Shown: positions 41,967-53,969, numbered from the stretch's first letter. The stretch: DNA of 64,000 nt from an uncultured Prevotellaceae bacterium (GCA_902800185.1 CADCDK010000012.1:1-64000), one strand, 5' to 3'. Translations and numbers: made by a program. The notes: generated from the sequence alone by a model not told the origin.

Positions 41967-44030
41967 TCAGTTAATGAGGAAAATTTTCTGCAGTCCCTGA
42001 TAGGTACACTTCACCGTGGCACGACCTTCAACAATTGGGCTAACCTCAATCTGGACAGAAGAATCAGATGCTTTGGCTTGGATGGTAGAACCTTCCTTCA
42101 CAGGCGCATAGACTTGGTAGCGAATAGCATCGGTCAGGCCATTGGCATTGGTACCACGGATAGGCTCAGACGGAATGATTGCCTGCTTTCCATCAACAGA
42201 GATGGTGACAACAGGAACAATGGGACGTTCACAGGGCGTATCAGATTTGGAGAAACCGATTCCATGAAGATCGAACAGACCAACCGGACGTTGCGGTCTT
42301 CTTGCTCCCCAACGTTGATTGCCCTCTTGTGGCTGCTGAACCTCTGGACCTTCCACAACAAGATAGATGGCATGTTTCCCAATGAGTTCCTCGACATCGG
42401 ATACACGAACCTGATACCTCCCGACAGTCTGTGGAGCGTCAGCAGGAACATCTACAACAGCAATCTCACGACCATTCCACACATCATTAGTATAGGGTCC
42501 ATCAAGCATAACATGGATGCGGAAAGCTCCCCGCCCACTAGGTGTAAGAAAGAGGTTGAGCATGGTTTCATCTCCTTTCTTTGTTCCCTCAAAAGCCTTG
42601 ATGCCTTTTGTGTTGCTTGGCAAGCCCCCGAAACCGAAATATTTGAATCCGATAACTCCTCGATTCGTTATTCCCGCAAGATCCATGCTGTTATTCCATA
42701 CATCGTAGTTGTCTTGCATCCATTCATTGCTGTTACTGCCGCCTGCCATATAGCAGGCGATACCTGCAGAGTAATAAGCGTATGGCGGGAGTCCATAAAT
42801 TTGGAAGCCCTCACTCGTCACCTCGGCTCCTGTATATTCCATGCCATCAGAAGCTTTAGCAGTCCATACGCCATTCTTGACCTTGTCTGTATAGGGGTCA
42901 TATCCCGTGATTTTCACAACACCCCCTTTAGCAACAGGTTTCTTGTCCCACTCAATCTTTACAGGTGCCACCATCGCTTGACGGGCATTGGCAAAGCCAC
43001 GAGGTGGACGATGATAAAAGACATACCACTGTCCATTGATTTGCTGTAAAGAGCCATGAGTGTTATGGGCTGCGTTGGTCGTGGTGAGATGTGTTCCGTC
43101 TTCATTGGGAACAACACCACGGGAATCAACCAACACACCACCTGAACGCCATGGACCAAGCGGAGTGTCACCATAGGCATAACGCAACGCGGAATTGGTA
43201 GAGCCTAACCCATAGTCAGGACCGCTATAACCCGAAAATACCATGACGTATTTGTTGCCTACCTGACGGATAGAGGAAGCCTCAAAGAAGTTGAAGTCGC
43301 CAGGGTTCTGTCCTTTGTAAAGAGCGGGATACTCAGTACCTGCTGGGTCACGAACAACACCATAGCGCTCACTTGCCGGCAGGAAATAATCATGCAATTC
43401 TGTTCCCGGACGCATGCTGTACATAGTCTCAGGATCCAGTTCGTAGGCAGTTGAATGCTGGAAGCCATAAAAAACGTAGGCACGGAAGCCACGCTCGTAA
43501 TCAGGATCTTTCTTGTCAGTGATATTCTCGATGAATACTGACGGGTCAAAATCGATTAATGAACCCGGTAAACATTGCCGTCCATCCGGTGTCAGGTTAA
43601 TGGGAGTAAAAGGTCCATTGGGACGATCACCCTTGCATACCATTGACACTCGCTGCCAACCACGGGAATGCGGATAGAGGTAATAGGTTTTCTTGCCTGT
43701 CTTGCGGTCCTTCACTTCCACAAGGTCTGGAGCGTACATGGTGTCCCACTGTCCATCGACATACCATGAAAAGATGGGACCCTCGTCACGCCATTGGGTT
43801 AAATCATCGACTGGAGCTGACCACATTCGAATATCATTTCCACAATAGCCTGTATAGGTAATGTCATGAGAACCGATAATGTATGCACGGTAACTGCCAG
43901 GTTTGTCAGGGTCTTCAAAGACCCGAGGTTCTCCGTCGGGCAAATGTTCCCAAAGAGGAAGATAGGGATTTTGTGACTGTGCTGCCAAAGCAAAAGTCAG
44001 CATTGCCACCTGCATGAATAGTTTTTTCAT
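41967..44030 (-). CDS. Secreted GH43-like glycoside hydrolase with C-terminal beta domains
   Basis: About 687 residues from the ATG at 44030 (ATG 44033 is equally possible; earlier starts fall in the promoter). Signal peptide KKLFMQVAMLTFALAAQSQ. Residues about 20-390 resemble a five-bladed beta-propeller of the GH43/GH117-like type: EDPDKPGSYRAYIIGSHD, MYAPDLVEV, FDPSVFIEN, FFEASSIRQVGNKYVM and NAAHNTHGSLQQINGQWYVFYHR. The C-terminal 300 residues include a carbohydrate-binding-like beta sandwich (YYSAGIACYMAGG). It probably acts on arabino- or xylo-oligosaccharides at the cell surface or periplasm; no SusCD pair is nearby. TACCTTTG box at 44080-44073. Confidence 0.8.
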   Translation of the reverse strand: MKKLFMQVAMLTFALAAQSQNPYLPLWEHLPDGEPRVFEDPDKPGSYRAYIIGSHDITYTGYCGNDIRMWSAPVDDLTQWRDEGPIFSWYVDGQWDTMYAPDLVEVKDRKTGKKTYYLYPHSRGWQRVSMVCKGDRPNGPFTPINLTPDGRQCLPGSLIDFDPSVFIENITDKKDPDYERGFRAYVFYGFQHSTAYELDPETMYSMRPGTELHDYFLPASERYGVVRDPAGTEYPALYKGQNPGDFNFFEASSIRQVGNKYVMVFSGYSGPDYGLGSTNSALRYAYGDTPLGPWRSGGVLVDSRGVVPNEDGTHLTTTNAAHNTHGSLQQINGQWYVFYHRPPRGFANARQAMVAPVKIEWDKKPVAKGGVVKITGYDPYTDKVKNGVWTAKASDGMEYTGAEVTSEGFQIYGLPPYAYYSAGIACYMAGGSNSNEWMQDNYDVWNNSMDLAGITNRGVIGFKYFGFGGLPSNTKGIKAFEGTKKGDETMLNLFLTPSGRGAFRIHVMLDGPYTNDVWNGREIAVVDVPADAPQTVGRYQVRVSDVEELIGKHAIYLVVEGPEVQQPQEGNQRWGARRPQRPVGLFDLHGIGFSKSDTPCERPIVPVVTISVDGKQAIIPSEPIRGTNANGLTDAIRYQVYAPVKEGSTIQAKASDSSVQIEVSPIVEGRATVKCTYQGLQKIFLIN

Positions 44031-44072
44031 CATACTTCTATCAATTTTGATTATACACTTATTTTTGGCAGA

Positions 44073-44080
44073 CAAAGGTA
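44073..44080 (-). promoter_or_regulatory. -7 box of the GH43-like gene
   Basis: The minus strand reads TACCTTTG, with a start expected near 44067 and a leader of about 35 bases to the ATG at 44030. It excludes the frame start at 44075. Confidence 0.55.
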
Positions 44081-44134
44081 ATCAAAAAAAACACTAAAGT
44101 TGAAAAGGATGTTTAGTTTTTCTCAAAGAATAAC

Positions 44135-44172
44135 AAAAAAAATCCGACGGAGCAGTTTGCTTTCGTCGGATT
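44135..44172 (-). terminator. Intrinsic terminator of the ATP synthase operon
   Basis: AATCCGACG (minus strand from 44172) pairs with CGTCGGATT, nine base pairs, followed on the minus strand by a run of T (plus-strand A 44135-44142). Confidence 0.9.
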
Positions 44173-44206
44173 CTTTTCCTTGATTGAAAAGCTGATTAAG
44201 TATTGA

Positions 44207-45181
44207 TCAATTATTAATACTTCCGCCAACAATATCAAGCAACTCGCTTGTAATAGCCTGCTGACGGCTCTTGTTGTATTGAAGATTCAGCTCTCTTAAG
44301 AGTTCATCGGCATTGTCCGTTGCTGTCTGCATGGCAACCATGCGAGCTGCATGCTCCGAAGCCACGCTATCAAGCAGGGCGGTGTAGAGCATCAAATGTG
44401 CCATCTTCGGAATTAACTGCGAGAGCACAGTATTCACATCGGGCTCAACGATGAAGTTATCGTTCAACGGAGCAACCTCATTCTCCCTACTTACCGGTCT
44501 TTTTATTCTCGACTTTTTCTTCAGATAGTCCTGAATTTGTTGCGTGACAACATTTGAGGTAAGGTCACGCTCATGGTCACGCTGCAATTCGGTCTCAATA
44601 TCGATAGGCAGGAAAGTCTTGTGAGTGAGGATTTGTGAGCCTGCGCTCTTGAAGTGATGATAGATCAGCTCAACCTTGTCAATCTCACCGTTGGCAAAAC
44701 GCTCACCCAGCTCCATTGCTAAATCGATACACTGCTTCACGTTAGGATGATCCACCAAATCGGCCAAATCACACTTCACATTGTAGCCCAGCTTGCGAGC
44801 CTTCTCTGCAACCTTACGCCCCACGGGATAGATTTCTACATTATCCTTGCCCAACTCGTTAGAGAGAGCCTCCTCAGCCTTCATCATCACCTTAATGATG
44901 TTGGCATTGAATCCACCGCAGAGCGAAGAGTTACTACTGAAGACCACGAGAGCCACACGCTTGATGGGACGCTCCTGATCGTAGATGGTCTTCGCTTCAA
45001 TCTCGGCTGCGAGGAACGACTTGAGAATGTGCTCAAGCATGGTCTCGTAAGGTAGCATGTTTTGTATAGCCACCTGTGCATGATGCAACTTCGACGAAGC
45101 CACCATCTTCATAGCAGAGGTAATCTTACGGGTCGAGTTGACCGAAGCAATACGACCTTTAATCTCTTTCAGGCTTGGCAT
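44207..45181 (-). CDS. atpG: ATP synthase gamma subunit
   Basis: 324 residues. The N-terminal helix (LKEIKGRIASVNSTRKITSAMKMVAS) and C-terminal helix (ATDNADELLRELNLQYNKSRQQAITSELLDIVGG) form the coiled-coil rotor shaft; SSNSSLCGGFNANI lies near 80. It is about 37 residues longer than the E. coli protein, mostly from an insertion near 200-245 (KKKSRIKRPVSRENEVAPLN). Last gene of the operon, six bases after atpA. Confidence 0.97.
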   Translation of the reverse strand: MPSLKEIKGRIASVNSTRKITSAMKMVASSKLHHAQVAIQNMLPYETMLEHILKSFLAAEIEAKTIYDQERPIKRVALVVFSSNSSLCGGFNANIIKVMMKAEEALSNELGKDNVEIYPVGRKVAEKARKLGYNVKCDLADLVDHPNVKQCIDLAMELGERFANGEIDKVELIYHHFKSAGSQILTHKTFLPIDIETELQRDHERDLTSNVVTQQIQDYLKKKSRIKRPVSRENEVAPLNDNFIVEPDVNTVLSQLIPKMAHLMLYTALLDSVASEHAARMVAMQTATDNADELLRELNLQYNKSRQQAITSELLDIVGGSINN

Positions 45182-45187
45182 AGGCTA

Positions 45188-46774
45188 TCAAGCTTTGTAC
45201 GTTTCCGCAATGTCAGCCATGATGGATTCAATCTTGGCTGTTGTTTCTTCGTCAATCTTTCCACTGGCAAGAGTCGTGATGACCTCAGGAGCCGAGGAAC
45301 GTAACTTGTCGAGGAACAAGTCCTGACACTCGCGCACTTTCTCGACAGAAACATTACGCATGAGGCCATGAACACCACAATACAGAATGGCGATCTGCTC
45401 TCCTACCGGCATAGGACTATACTGCGGCTGAATGAGTAACTGGTTGTTCTTACGACCACGGTCAAGTGTCATGGCTGTCACAGCATCCATATCACTGGAG
45501 AACTTAGAGAATGCTTCCAACTCACGATATTGAGCTTGGTCTATCTTCAACGTTCCTGCCACCTTTTTCATTGACTTGATCTGTGCAGAACCACCCACAC
45601 GGGAAACGGAAATACCCACATTGATAGCGGGACGGAATCCCTGATTGAAGAGGTCGCTCTCCAAGTAAATCTGTCCATCGGTGATGGAAATCACATTGGT
45701 AGGAATGTAAGCCGACACGTCGCCAGCCTGTGTCTCAATGATAGGAAGAGCGGTCAACGAACCTCCACCACGCACATGTCCTTTCATACATGCGGGCAGG
45801 TCGTTCATTTGCTCAGCCACTTCCTGCTGCTCATTAATCTTGGCGGCACGCTCCAAAAGACGAGAGTGCAGATAGAACACGTCACCAGGATAAGCCTCAC
45901 GTCCAGAAGGACGACGCAGAATCAGAGATACCTCACGATAAGCGACAGCCTGCTTGGAAAGGTCATCATAGACGACAAGCGCGGCATGTCCGCGATCACG
46001 GAAATATTCTCCGATAGCTGCACCTGCAAAAGGTGCGTAATACTGCATAGCTGCAGGATCGGCAGCTGTGGCGCTTACAATGATTGTATAAGGCAATGCT
46101 CCATGCTCTTTCAGGTTCTGTACGAGAGCCGCAACCGTTGATGCCTTCTGACCGATGGCAACATAAATACAGTACACGGGTTTACCAGCCTCATAGAAAC
46201 TCTTCTGGTTGATGATGGCATCCACAGCAATAGCAGTCTTACCCGTCTGGCGGTCACCGATAATGAGCTCACGCTGACCACGTCCAATAGGAATCATAGA
46301 GTCAACAGCCTTCAATCCCGTCTGTAACGGTTCCTTGACCGGCTGACGATAAATGACACCAGGAGCCTTGCGGTCGAGCGGCATCTCAAATGAGTCAGTA
46401 AGGTCAATGTCGCCCTTACCATCGATTGCCTGTCCGAGAGGGTTAATCACACGTCCGAGCATATTATCATTCACTCGAATAGACGCAATGCGATGGGTAC
46501 GCTTGACTACCTGTCCTTCCTTGATACCAGCTGTGGGACCTAAGAGCACACAACCAACGTTGTCTTCCTCCAAGTTCATCACAATAGCCATCGTGCCATT
46601 TTCGAACTCAAGCAATTCATTGGCCTCAGCATGGCGAAGACCGTAGATACGGGCTACACCGTCACTCACCTGAAGAACGGTACCCACCTCATCAAACTTC
46701 GCATTGTCGCTGATGCCCTGTAACCGCTGAAGCAACACTTCGGACACTTCGCTTGGTTTTATTTTGTCTGACAT
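45188..46774 (-). CDS. atpA: ATP synthase alpha subunit
   Basis: 528 residues. Walker [12 protein letters not shown] (about 174-184), [10 protein letters not shown], the [12 protein letters not shown] Walker B region and [21 protein letters not shown] are typical. It forms the non-catalytic nucleotide-binding part of F1. Confidence 0.98.
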   Translation of the reverse strand: MSDKIKPSEVSEVLLQRLQGISDNAKFDEVGTVLQVSDGVARIYGLRHAEANELLEFENGTMAIVMNLEEDNVGCVLLGPTAGIKEGQVVKRTHRIASIRVNDNMLGRVINPLGQAIDGKGDIDLTDSFEMPLDRKAPGVIYRQPVKEPLQTGLKAVDSMIPIGRGQRELIIGDRQTGKTAIAVDAIINQKSFYEAGKPVYCIYVAIGQKASTVAALVQNLKEHGALPYTIIVSATAADPAAMQYYAPFAGAAIGEYFRDRGHAALVVYDDLSKQAVAYREVSLILRRPSGREAYPGDVFYLHSRLLERAAKINEQQEVAEQMNDLPACMKGHVRGGGSLTALPIIETQAGDVSAYIPTNVISITDGQIYLESDLFNQGFRPAINVGISVSRVGGSAQIKSMKKVAGTLKIDQAQYRELEAFSKFSSDMDAVTAMTLDRGRKNNQLLIQPQYSPMPVGEQIAILYCGVHGLMRNVSVEKVRECQDLFLDKLRSSAPEVITTLASGKIDEETTAKIESIMADIAETYKA

Positions 46775-46848
46775 TTGTTATTTCTTTAATTAATAATTGC
46801 TAAAAGTAATGAGTAACTTGATGACTGTCTTCATTCAACACTCATTGA

Positions 46849-47385
46849 CTATTTCTTTAACCGTGAGAGTATCGCATTGAGCTTCGATTTCACACTGGAA
46901 TCCATACGATACGTATCATACTCAAGAATAAACCCACCTATTAAATCGGGGTTAATCTCTGTCTCAAACTCTACGGTTCCCTGAGTCTTCGTCTCTACCA
47001 TCTGTTTCATCTTAGCCTCTGTTTCAGGCGAGACCACAGTGGCAGTGATAAGGCGTCCACGGGTGATGTTCTTCTGTTGGCGATAGAGCGTCACAAACGA
47101 ATTAGCCATCAGTTGCAAGGCGTTCTCCCTACCCTCTTCAAGGACAAGAGCTATGAAACGCTTGGAGAGCTCTGCAGGTTTTTTCCCACAAGCGATCTCC
47201 AACAACGATTGCTTCTGTTCCTTGGCAAGCATAGGATTATCAATGGTGAAGCGCAACTGCGGCACATTGATGTAAGAAGCTGCCAACATTTGCATATCAG
47301 CATACACCTGTGTGTCGAGCTTCATGGCAACGGCACTTTTCAAAAGAGCCCGCGCATATCTTACTGAAACTACACCTAAATCCAT
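46849..47385 (-). CDS. atpH: ATP synthase delta subunit
   Basis: 178 residues. MDLGVVSVRYARALLKSA at the start, the conserved GxxxxLxxxA helices and the C-terminal GGFILEYDTYRMDSSVKSKLNAI that binds subunit b. It joins F1 to the stator. Confidence 0.95.
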   Translation of the reverse strand: MDLGVVSVRYARALLKSAVAMKLDTQVYADMQMLAASYINVPQLRFTIDNPMLAKEQKQSLLEIACGKKPAELSKRFIALVLEEGRENALQLMANSFVTLYRQQKNITRGRLITATVVSPETEAKMKQMVETKTQGTVEFETEINPDLIGGFILEYDTYRMDSSVKSKLNAILSRLKK

Positions 47386-47417
47386 ATTACACTCCTTGTT
47401 TTGCTATTTCGTCTGAA

Positions 47418-47927
47418 TCATTTGACACTTCCGTCACTTACAGTAACCTCATCCAGCAGTCGGCTAATTAAATCCATTTGCTTCTTGTCATCAGAAAGTC
47501 GCTCGCGTACAACCTTTTCGGCAATCTGTACGCTCAACTCAGCAACCTGGACACGAATATCACGAATGGCGTTCTGCTTTTCCGCCTCAATCTCAGCTTT
47601 CGCCTCTGATAGCAAACGGGCAGCTTCCGCATGCGCTTTTCCTTGTGCCTTCTCAACAATAGCATCGCGAGTATCTGTTGCCTCTTTCAGAATCTGGGCC
47701 TGTTTCTCACGAGCTTCCTGCAAAATGGATTCACCCTCTTTCTGTATATTGGCAAGTCGCTCGTTTGCCTCATGCGCCTTGCGCAATGAGTCATCAATGA
47801 AAGCCTGACGCTCCTTCACCATACCCGTGATGACAGGGAAGCCAAACTTCCAAAGCAGGAAGAACACCACAAGGAATGTGATGGTCATCCAGAACAACAG
47901 ACCAGTACTCGGAATCAATAAATCCAT
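47418..47927 (-). CDS. atpF: ATP synthase subunit b
   Basis: 169 residues: one N-terminal membrane helix (LLFWMTITFLVVFFLLWKFGF) and a long charged coiled coil (Glu/Lys/Ala-rich, 45-165), as in all b subunits, forming the peripheral stalk. Confidence 0.96.
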   Translation of the reverse strand: MDLLIPSTGLLFWMTITFLVVFFLLWKFGFPVITGMVKERQAFIDDSLRKAHEANERLANIQKEGESILQEAREKQAQILKEATDTRDAIVEKAQGKAHAEAARLLSEAKAEIEAEKQNAIRDIRVQVAELSVQIAEKVVRERLSDDKKQMDLISRLLDEVTVSDGSVK

Positions 47928-47949
47928 ACGCTGTGGGGATTATAATTGT

Positions 47950-48186
47950 TTAGATGCAGAGGAATGCGATAACGGCTGCGAACAGAGCGACACCCTCAAT
48001 AAGGGCAGCTGCCACAATCATGTTTGTGAACAACTTGTTCATCACCTCCGGCTGACGAGCCATAGCGTCCATAGCCTGACCACCAATTTTACCAATACCA
48101 AGACCTGCGCCAATAGCTGCGAGACCTGCGCCAACTGCGGCACCTAATTTTGCAACACCTTCTGCTGCTAATAATGCTGTAATCAT
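47950..48186 (-). CDS. atpE: ATP synthase subunit c
   Basis: 78 residues, two membrane helices. The Gly-rich first helix (GAGLAAIGAGLGIGKIGGQA) lacks the Gln of sodium-type c subunits; the second helix carries the ion-binding Glu in AAALIEGVALFAAVIA. This suggests a proton-driven enzyme. RQPE forms the polar loop. Confidence 0.96.
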   Translation of the reverse strand: MITALLAAEGVAKLGAAVGAGLAAIGAGLGIGKIGGQAMDAMARQPEVMNKLFTNMIVAAALIEGVALFAAVIAFLCI

Positions 48187-48226
48187 AATTGTTTGATTTT
48201 TAAATTGTTATTAATTCTTTTTTGGT

Positions 48227-49279
48227 TTATTCATGTTCGGGTTCCACTCTTGCCAAGCCGATAAATACGGCAGAAAGCATGGTAAATACCATGGCCTGGA
48301 TAAAACAGACCAGGCACTCAAGGCACATCATGAAGACACTCATAATGACAGACAGTGCCGACATGGACAACTGTACTGCTACAGCCTGCGTTGCCACAAG
48401 GAATATAATACATGTAATGGCAACAGCGATGGCATGACCAGCCATCATGTTGGCAAAGAGTCGAATCATCAGAGCAAATGGCTTCGTAAAAATACCAACA
48501 AATTCTATCACAGGAATGATAGGAATCGGTGCCTTCAGCCATGTAGGGACTTCGGGCCAGAAAATATCCTTCCAGTAGTGCTTGTTGCCCGAGAATTGTA
48601 CGATGATAAATGTACATAGAGCCAAGAAGAACGTCACGGCAATGTTGCCCGTCACGTTTCCAGAACCGGGAGGAAATGGAATCAAGCCCATCACATTACA
48701 GGTGAAAATAAAGAAGAAGCAGGTTAGCAGATAAGGAGTGTACTTTTCATACCCCTTGCCTACACCCGGCTTTATAATCTCATCCACCACATACATCACC
48801 ATCATCTCTATAAAGCCGACAAAGCCACCAGGAGCCGAATCCGAGGCTTTACGATTCCTATACCAGCGTGCGCTGAGCAGGATGCAGCAAAGCAGGATGG
48901 CAACATTGATGAACATCACAGCAACTGTCTTGGTGATGGAGAGGTCGAGAACGGGCTGTCCGTTCTCCACTATCTTGCCTGCATAGTCGCCCTCAGTAGC
49001 AATGGCCAATCCATACGGACCTTGACGCAGTCCGTCTGCATTGGGCTTGTGCTCAAACTCGGATGAGCAGAACACGTGCCAGCCCGTGGAGCTATTGACG
49101 ATAATGGGCAGAGGAATAACCAGCGAACTTCCATCGCCGAGGTCTGTCACATGCCAATCGTGCGAGTCCTTGATATGCTCAAGTACCACCTCCTTGGCTG
49201 AGAAATCCTCTGCCTTCATCACCGGCAACATTGCCAGAAGCATGAGAGCCATGCATAGCAGTCGTTTCATGTGATTCAT
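48227..49279 (-). CDS. atpB: ATP synthase subunit a
   Basis: 350 residues with an N-terminal signal-like helix (KRLLCMALMLLAMLPVMKA) and an extra periplasmic segment before the five to six membrane helices, the typical Bacteroidetes form, about 80 residues longer than E. coli AtpB. The ion-channel Arg is in MIRLFANMMAGHAIAVAIT. Confidence 0.95.
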   Translation of the reverse strand: MNHMKRLLCMALMLLAMLPVMKAEDFSAKEVVLEHIKDSHDWHVTDLGDGSSLVIPLPIIVNSSTGWHVFCSSEFEHKPNADGLRQGPYGLAIATEGDYAGKIVENGQPVLDLSITKTVAVMFINVAILLCCILLSARWYRNRKASDSAPGGFVGFIEMMVMYVVDEIIKPGVGKGYEKYTPYLLTCFFFIFTCNVMGLIPFPPGSGNVTGNIAVTFFLALCTFIIVQFSGNKHYWKDIFWPEVPTWLKAPIPIIPVIEFVGIFTKPFALMIRLFANMMAGHAIAVAITCIIFLVATQAVAVQLSMSALSVIMSVFMMCLECLVCFIQAMVFTMLSAVFIGLARVEPEHE

Positions 49280-49288
49280 TACTTTCTT

Positions 49289-49555
49289 TTAATGTCTTAA
49301 TTTCAGTGTTACTACCATCATGATCGCATATAATATTAATATTATGGTGGCGAAACGGATGGTGTCTTCTCTGTTTGCGGCGAAGAATGCGTAAAGTGCT
49401 ACTATTGTAGAGACGAGCAATATACGTATCGTAGCCATGATCAGATAGAAGTGTACAAGATGCTCAGGTGAGCGCAATTTGACGAAGTCGTAGCCTTTTA
49501 CATAGGCCATTCCTATCAACGTCATCAAAAACGCGGCAATGAAAATCTCCGTCAT
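49289..49555 (-). CDS. Small membrane protein in the atp operon (AtpI-like position)
   Basis: 88 residues with three hydrophobic helices (about 3-19, 35-58, 67-85). It overlaps atpC by four bases and lies ten bases before atpB. AtpI/UncI proteins help c-ring assembly and occupy a place next to atpB; this one is shorter and I do not see a firm sequence match, so the name rests on place and topology. Confidence 0.6.
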   Translation of the reverse strand: MTEIFIAAFLMTLIGMAYVKGYDFVKLRSPEHLVHFYLIMATIRILLVSTIVALYAFFAANREDTIRFATIILILYAIMMVVTLKLRH

Positions 49556-49794
49556 TCTGACTTTTCAACGCAAATAGACACCTCGTCCTTCTTCACTGAC
49601 ACGAATCCACCCAGGATTTCCAATTGCGTCCCATCATATTCAACGACACCTTTTCCCAGTGTCGATATGATAGGAGCATGGCCAGTAAGAATCTCGAAGT
49701 TGCCCATTGTGCCAGGTACCTTCACGCTTTCTACCGTTCCTGCGAACTCTATCCTTTCGGGCGAAACTATTTTAAGCTGAAACATAGTCTTCAA
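49552..49794 (-). CDS. atpC: ATP synthase epsilon subunit, N-terminal domain only
   Basis: 80 residues: a beta-sandwich with LKIVSPERIEFAGTVESVKV, GTMGNFEILTGHAPIIS and GGFVSVKKDEVSICVE. The C-terminal two-helix domain (about 50 residues in E. coli), which inhibits ATP hydrolysis, is missing. This is usual in Bacteroidetes and means inhibition by that route cannot occur. Confidence 0.93.
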   Translation of the reverse strand: MKTMFQLKIVSPERIEFAGTVESVKVPGTMGNFEILTGHAPIISTLGKGVVEYDGTQLEILGGFVSVKKDEVSICVEKSE

Positions 49795-49814
49795 TGTTCA
49801 ATGTTCAAAGAATA

Positions 49815-51398
<1,584 letters not shown>

Positions 51399-51444
51399 AC
51401 TAAAAATCTTGAATTAAGAGAGAGACTTGGCAAAAATATGAAAC

Positions 51445-52488
51445 TTAAATTATAAAAAAACATAAACAGGGAATAATTGACAAAACGCTACGCAGGGAGA
51501 AATACACTTCTTCCTGCAAACGGAAGAGATTCCATCCCAAACGACGAACAAATCCATTTCGCCGACCAGCAAAAAAAGGAATATAACCAAACTTCAATTT
51601 GTTTCGCAATTGAAGTCTGCTTGGTTCCAGGCCACTGAACACCCATTCCATCGCTTGCAGTCCATAGACCCTACCTGTAGGTGACAAGGTGCGGCGGTTC
51701 TTAAAATAGAACATATAAGCATCAACGAGGTTCAACCACCTTACATTCTCATAAATATCCAGTACATGACTCGAGCACCTTTGCTGTAATAGCTGGCATT
51801 TCATTTTCTCATTGGCCAGTATATGGTCAAAGTATCTCTCACTAATCTGGTGGGTTGTACTGTCGGGATGCTGCCTATAATAATAGGTGCCTTGAGAGAA
51901 AAGGACCTCACGCGATTTCAGATAATGTATCCGCGTGGTGTTGTCATCACTAAAAGCACGCAGACTTTCATCATAAGGATATGCCTGATGCAATTCCTTA
52001 CGTACCATATAAACACCATGAATCGTCCAATCAAGGGAAAGTTCAAACGCCTGATTTCCCGTCAGCCGTTCAACTTGAGGAAGAGGATATTGGCGCAACT
52101 CCTTGTTTCCCGTCTCATCAGTCTCTACCACACGAAACAGAACGCAATCGGCACACGGCTGGCACTCTAACAATTCTGCGCAACGCTCAAGTGCATCAGG
52201 AGCAAGCCAGTCATCGATATCCACAAAGCAAACGTACTTTCCACGCGCTATTTTCAGTCCCTCATTCCGTGCATGGGCCTGCCCTCTGTTTTCAGGCAAG
52301 GCAATTACTTCTACACGCGAGTCCTCTGCCGCATAGCCGTTCAATAGTGTAAGGGAACCATCGGTTGAGCAATCATCAATACAAACAATCTGTACGTCTC
52401 TCAATGTCTGGTTTAACAACGAGTCCAAGCACTGATGCAGAAAGCGCTGAGCATTATAGACTGCCACAAGAACCGTAACCTTCGTCAT
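51445..52488 (-). CDS. Family 2 glycosyltransferase
   Basis: 347 residues. The GT-A domain occupies about 1-220: VTVLVAVYNAQRFLHQCLDSLLNQT, IDDCSTDGSL, GQAHARNEGLKIARGKYVCFVDIDDW (DxD near 94). The rest is a helical, basic tail. It probably adds a residue to a surface polysaccharide. The start overlaps the flippase stop by four bases, so they are one unit. Confidence 0.88.
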   Translation of the reverse strand: MTKVTVLVAVYNAQRFLHQCLDSLLNQTLRDVQIVCIDDCSTDGSLTLLNGYAAEDSRVEVIALPENRGQAHARNEGLKIARGKYVCFVDIDDWLAPDALERCAELLECQPCADCVLFRVVETDETGNKELRQYPLPQVERLTGNQAFELSLDWTIHGVYMVRKELHQAYPYDESLRAFSDDNTTRIHYLKSREVLFSQGTYYYRQHPDSTTHQISERYFDHILANEKMKCQLLQQRCSSHVLDIYENVRWLNLVDAYMFYFKNRRTLSPTGRVYGLQAMEWVFSGLEPSRLQLRNKLKFGYIPFFAGRRNGFVRRLGWNLFRLQEEVYFSLRSVLSIIPCLCFFII

Positions 52489-53969
52489 TTGCTCATGAAT
52501 TTCTGTTTCAAGGAGTCCAGCAAATGAAGCTTTGAATGCAGGATCTCCATTGAGACAACCGTACTAACAATAACAAGAAGTAATCCTGTTACCCAATACA
52601 TAACACCATCTGTGACATGCACCATGATGTATGAGAGTACTCCTATCGGAAACTGTATCATGCCATATTTCACAACGTCCGAAGAGACGACATAGCCATA
52701 TTTCAGGTACATGCACAGTAACACGACACACACATTCATTACACTGGCAGCAGAGATAGCAACACCTGTTCCAAGAAGTCCCCAGTTCTGATATCCGAAT
52801 ATGATTAACACCACAATCAGTACATCGTACAAGCCTTCTAACATCAAGTATGTTCCAGAATCTCCGCGCGCCAATGGAATATATTCCACTGGTAATGCTA
52901 CCGCACGCATGTACATGGCCAAGACCGCCAATTGAGCCATACCAAGCACTGGCATGAAACGCGAACTGTACAGCAAAGGTAACCACAAGGGCATACCTAC
53001 AATAAAGACAACCAGCATCGGAGAAATCAGCAACAGTGCGACTTCAACCTGCTGATTCACCATTGCGTTGAGTTCATGTCCAACCTCTCCTACTGCCGAC
53101 AAGCGAGGGAAATAGTCGGTCTCCATAGCAGAAAAGACAAGTCCGCCATAAACAACCGTCAGCATATATCCTGCATTGAACATACCCACCACATCCAGCG
53201 AACCGGCATTGTTCAAATAAGAGCGAATGAGCAAGTCGGCTCCACTTCCCAGCAAGCCAGCCAGGACAAAGGCTATTCCAAGTCTAACCATATCTACTCC
53301 CTGACGGAGTACTTTGCCCGCAAACGAGAAACGAAGCGGATAAAGACGAAATGAATAAGCCACGACAAGTATGAGTTGTACCAATCCAACCAATACCAAC
53401 GAGGGTACAATGGCAGACTCTCCCCATATATAAAACAACGGAATGGAAATCAGCAAAGATGCGATGACATTGTACAACGATAGCACAGCCAACCGACGCA
53501 GGGCACGCGTTCCCTTCAAGACAGCCATTTCGCCGCCAGTAATAGCAAGCATCGCCACCACAGGCGACAAAAGAAAGAAGTGTAATGTATGGTCTCCCCA
53601 TGAGAAAGTCCAGTCACTGAGCAACGGACTGATAAGCATACATACCAACATACCTATCAAAGCCGTCAGGAGAGCCCAAGTCCTTATCAATAGAATGGCA
53701 TCGTCGAGTTTTTGTTGGTCGTTATTTTCGTATGCGTCAGAAATATTTCTGACACCACTCATAGAAATACCGAAACTCGTGGAGTCACTAACAAACTTTA
53801 TCGTAGAATTGAAAAGCGCAACCAAACCCATTCCCTGAGGCCCCAGCAACAAGGCTACCAATTTGGTACGCACCACACCAACTAAGATGCTCAACACTTG
53901 TACGCTACCAAAGAGGCTGGTATATTTTAAGATATGTGAATAGCGTTCTCGCTTTTCCTGTTCACTCAT
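52485..53969 (-). CDS. Lipid-linked oligosaccharide flippase (Wzx/MATE-like O-antigen translocase)
   Basis: 494 residues with 12-14 hydrophobic segments and the polysaccharide-translocase start (YTSLFGSVQVLSILVGVVRTKLVALLLGPQGMGL split around 17-50). It should flip undecaprenyl-linked glycan units across the inner membrane (WzxE/O-antigen type). With the adjacent GT2 it may belong to an enterobacterial-common-antigen-like or protein-glycosylation pathway; no polymerase (Wzy) or ligase is visible. Confidence 0.85.
   Translation of the reverse strand: MSEQEKRERYSHILKYTSLFGSVQVLSILVGVVRTKLVALLLGPQGMGLVALFNSTIKFVSDSTSFGISMSGVRNISDAYENNDQQKLDDAILLIRTWALLTALIGMLVCMLISPLLSDWTFSWGDHTLHFFLLSPVVAMLAITGGEMAVLKGTRALRRLAVLSLYNVIASLLISIPLFYIWGESAIVPSLVLVGLVQLILVVAYSFRLYPLRFSFAGKVLRQGVDMVRLGIAFVLAGLLGSGADLLIRSYLNNAGSLDVVGMFNAGYMLTVVYGGLVFSAMETDYFPRLSAVGEVGHELNAMVNQQVEVALLLISPMLVVFIVGMPLWLPLLYSSRFMPVLGMAQLAVLAMYMRAVALPVEYIPLARGDSGTYLMLEGLYDVLIVVLIIFGYQNWGLLGTGVAISAASVMNVCVVLLCMYLKYGYVVSSDVVKYGMIQFPIGVLSYIMVHVTDGVMYWVTGLLLVIVSTVVSMEILHSKLHLLDSLKQKFMSK

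Noticed and set aside
41967-44030. Secreted GH43-like gene as part of a polysaccharide utilisation locus
   Set aside because: No SusC/SusD pair, regulator or other glycan enzymes adjoin it; neighbours are mltG and atp genes.
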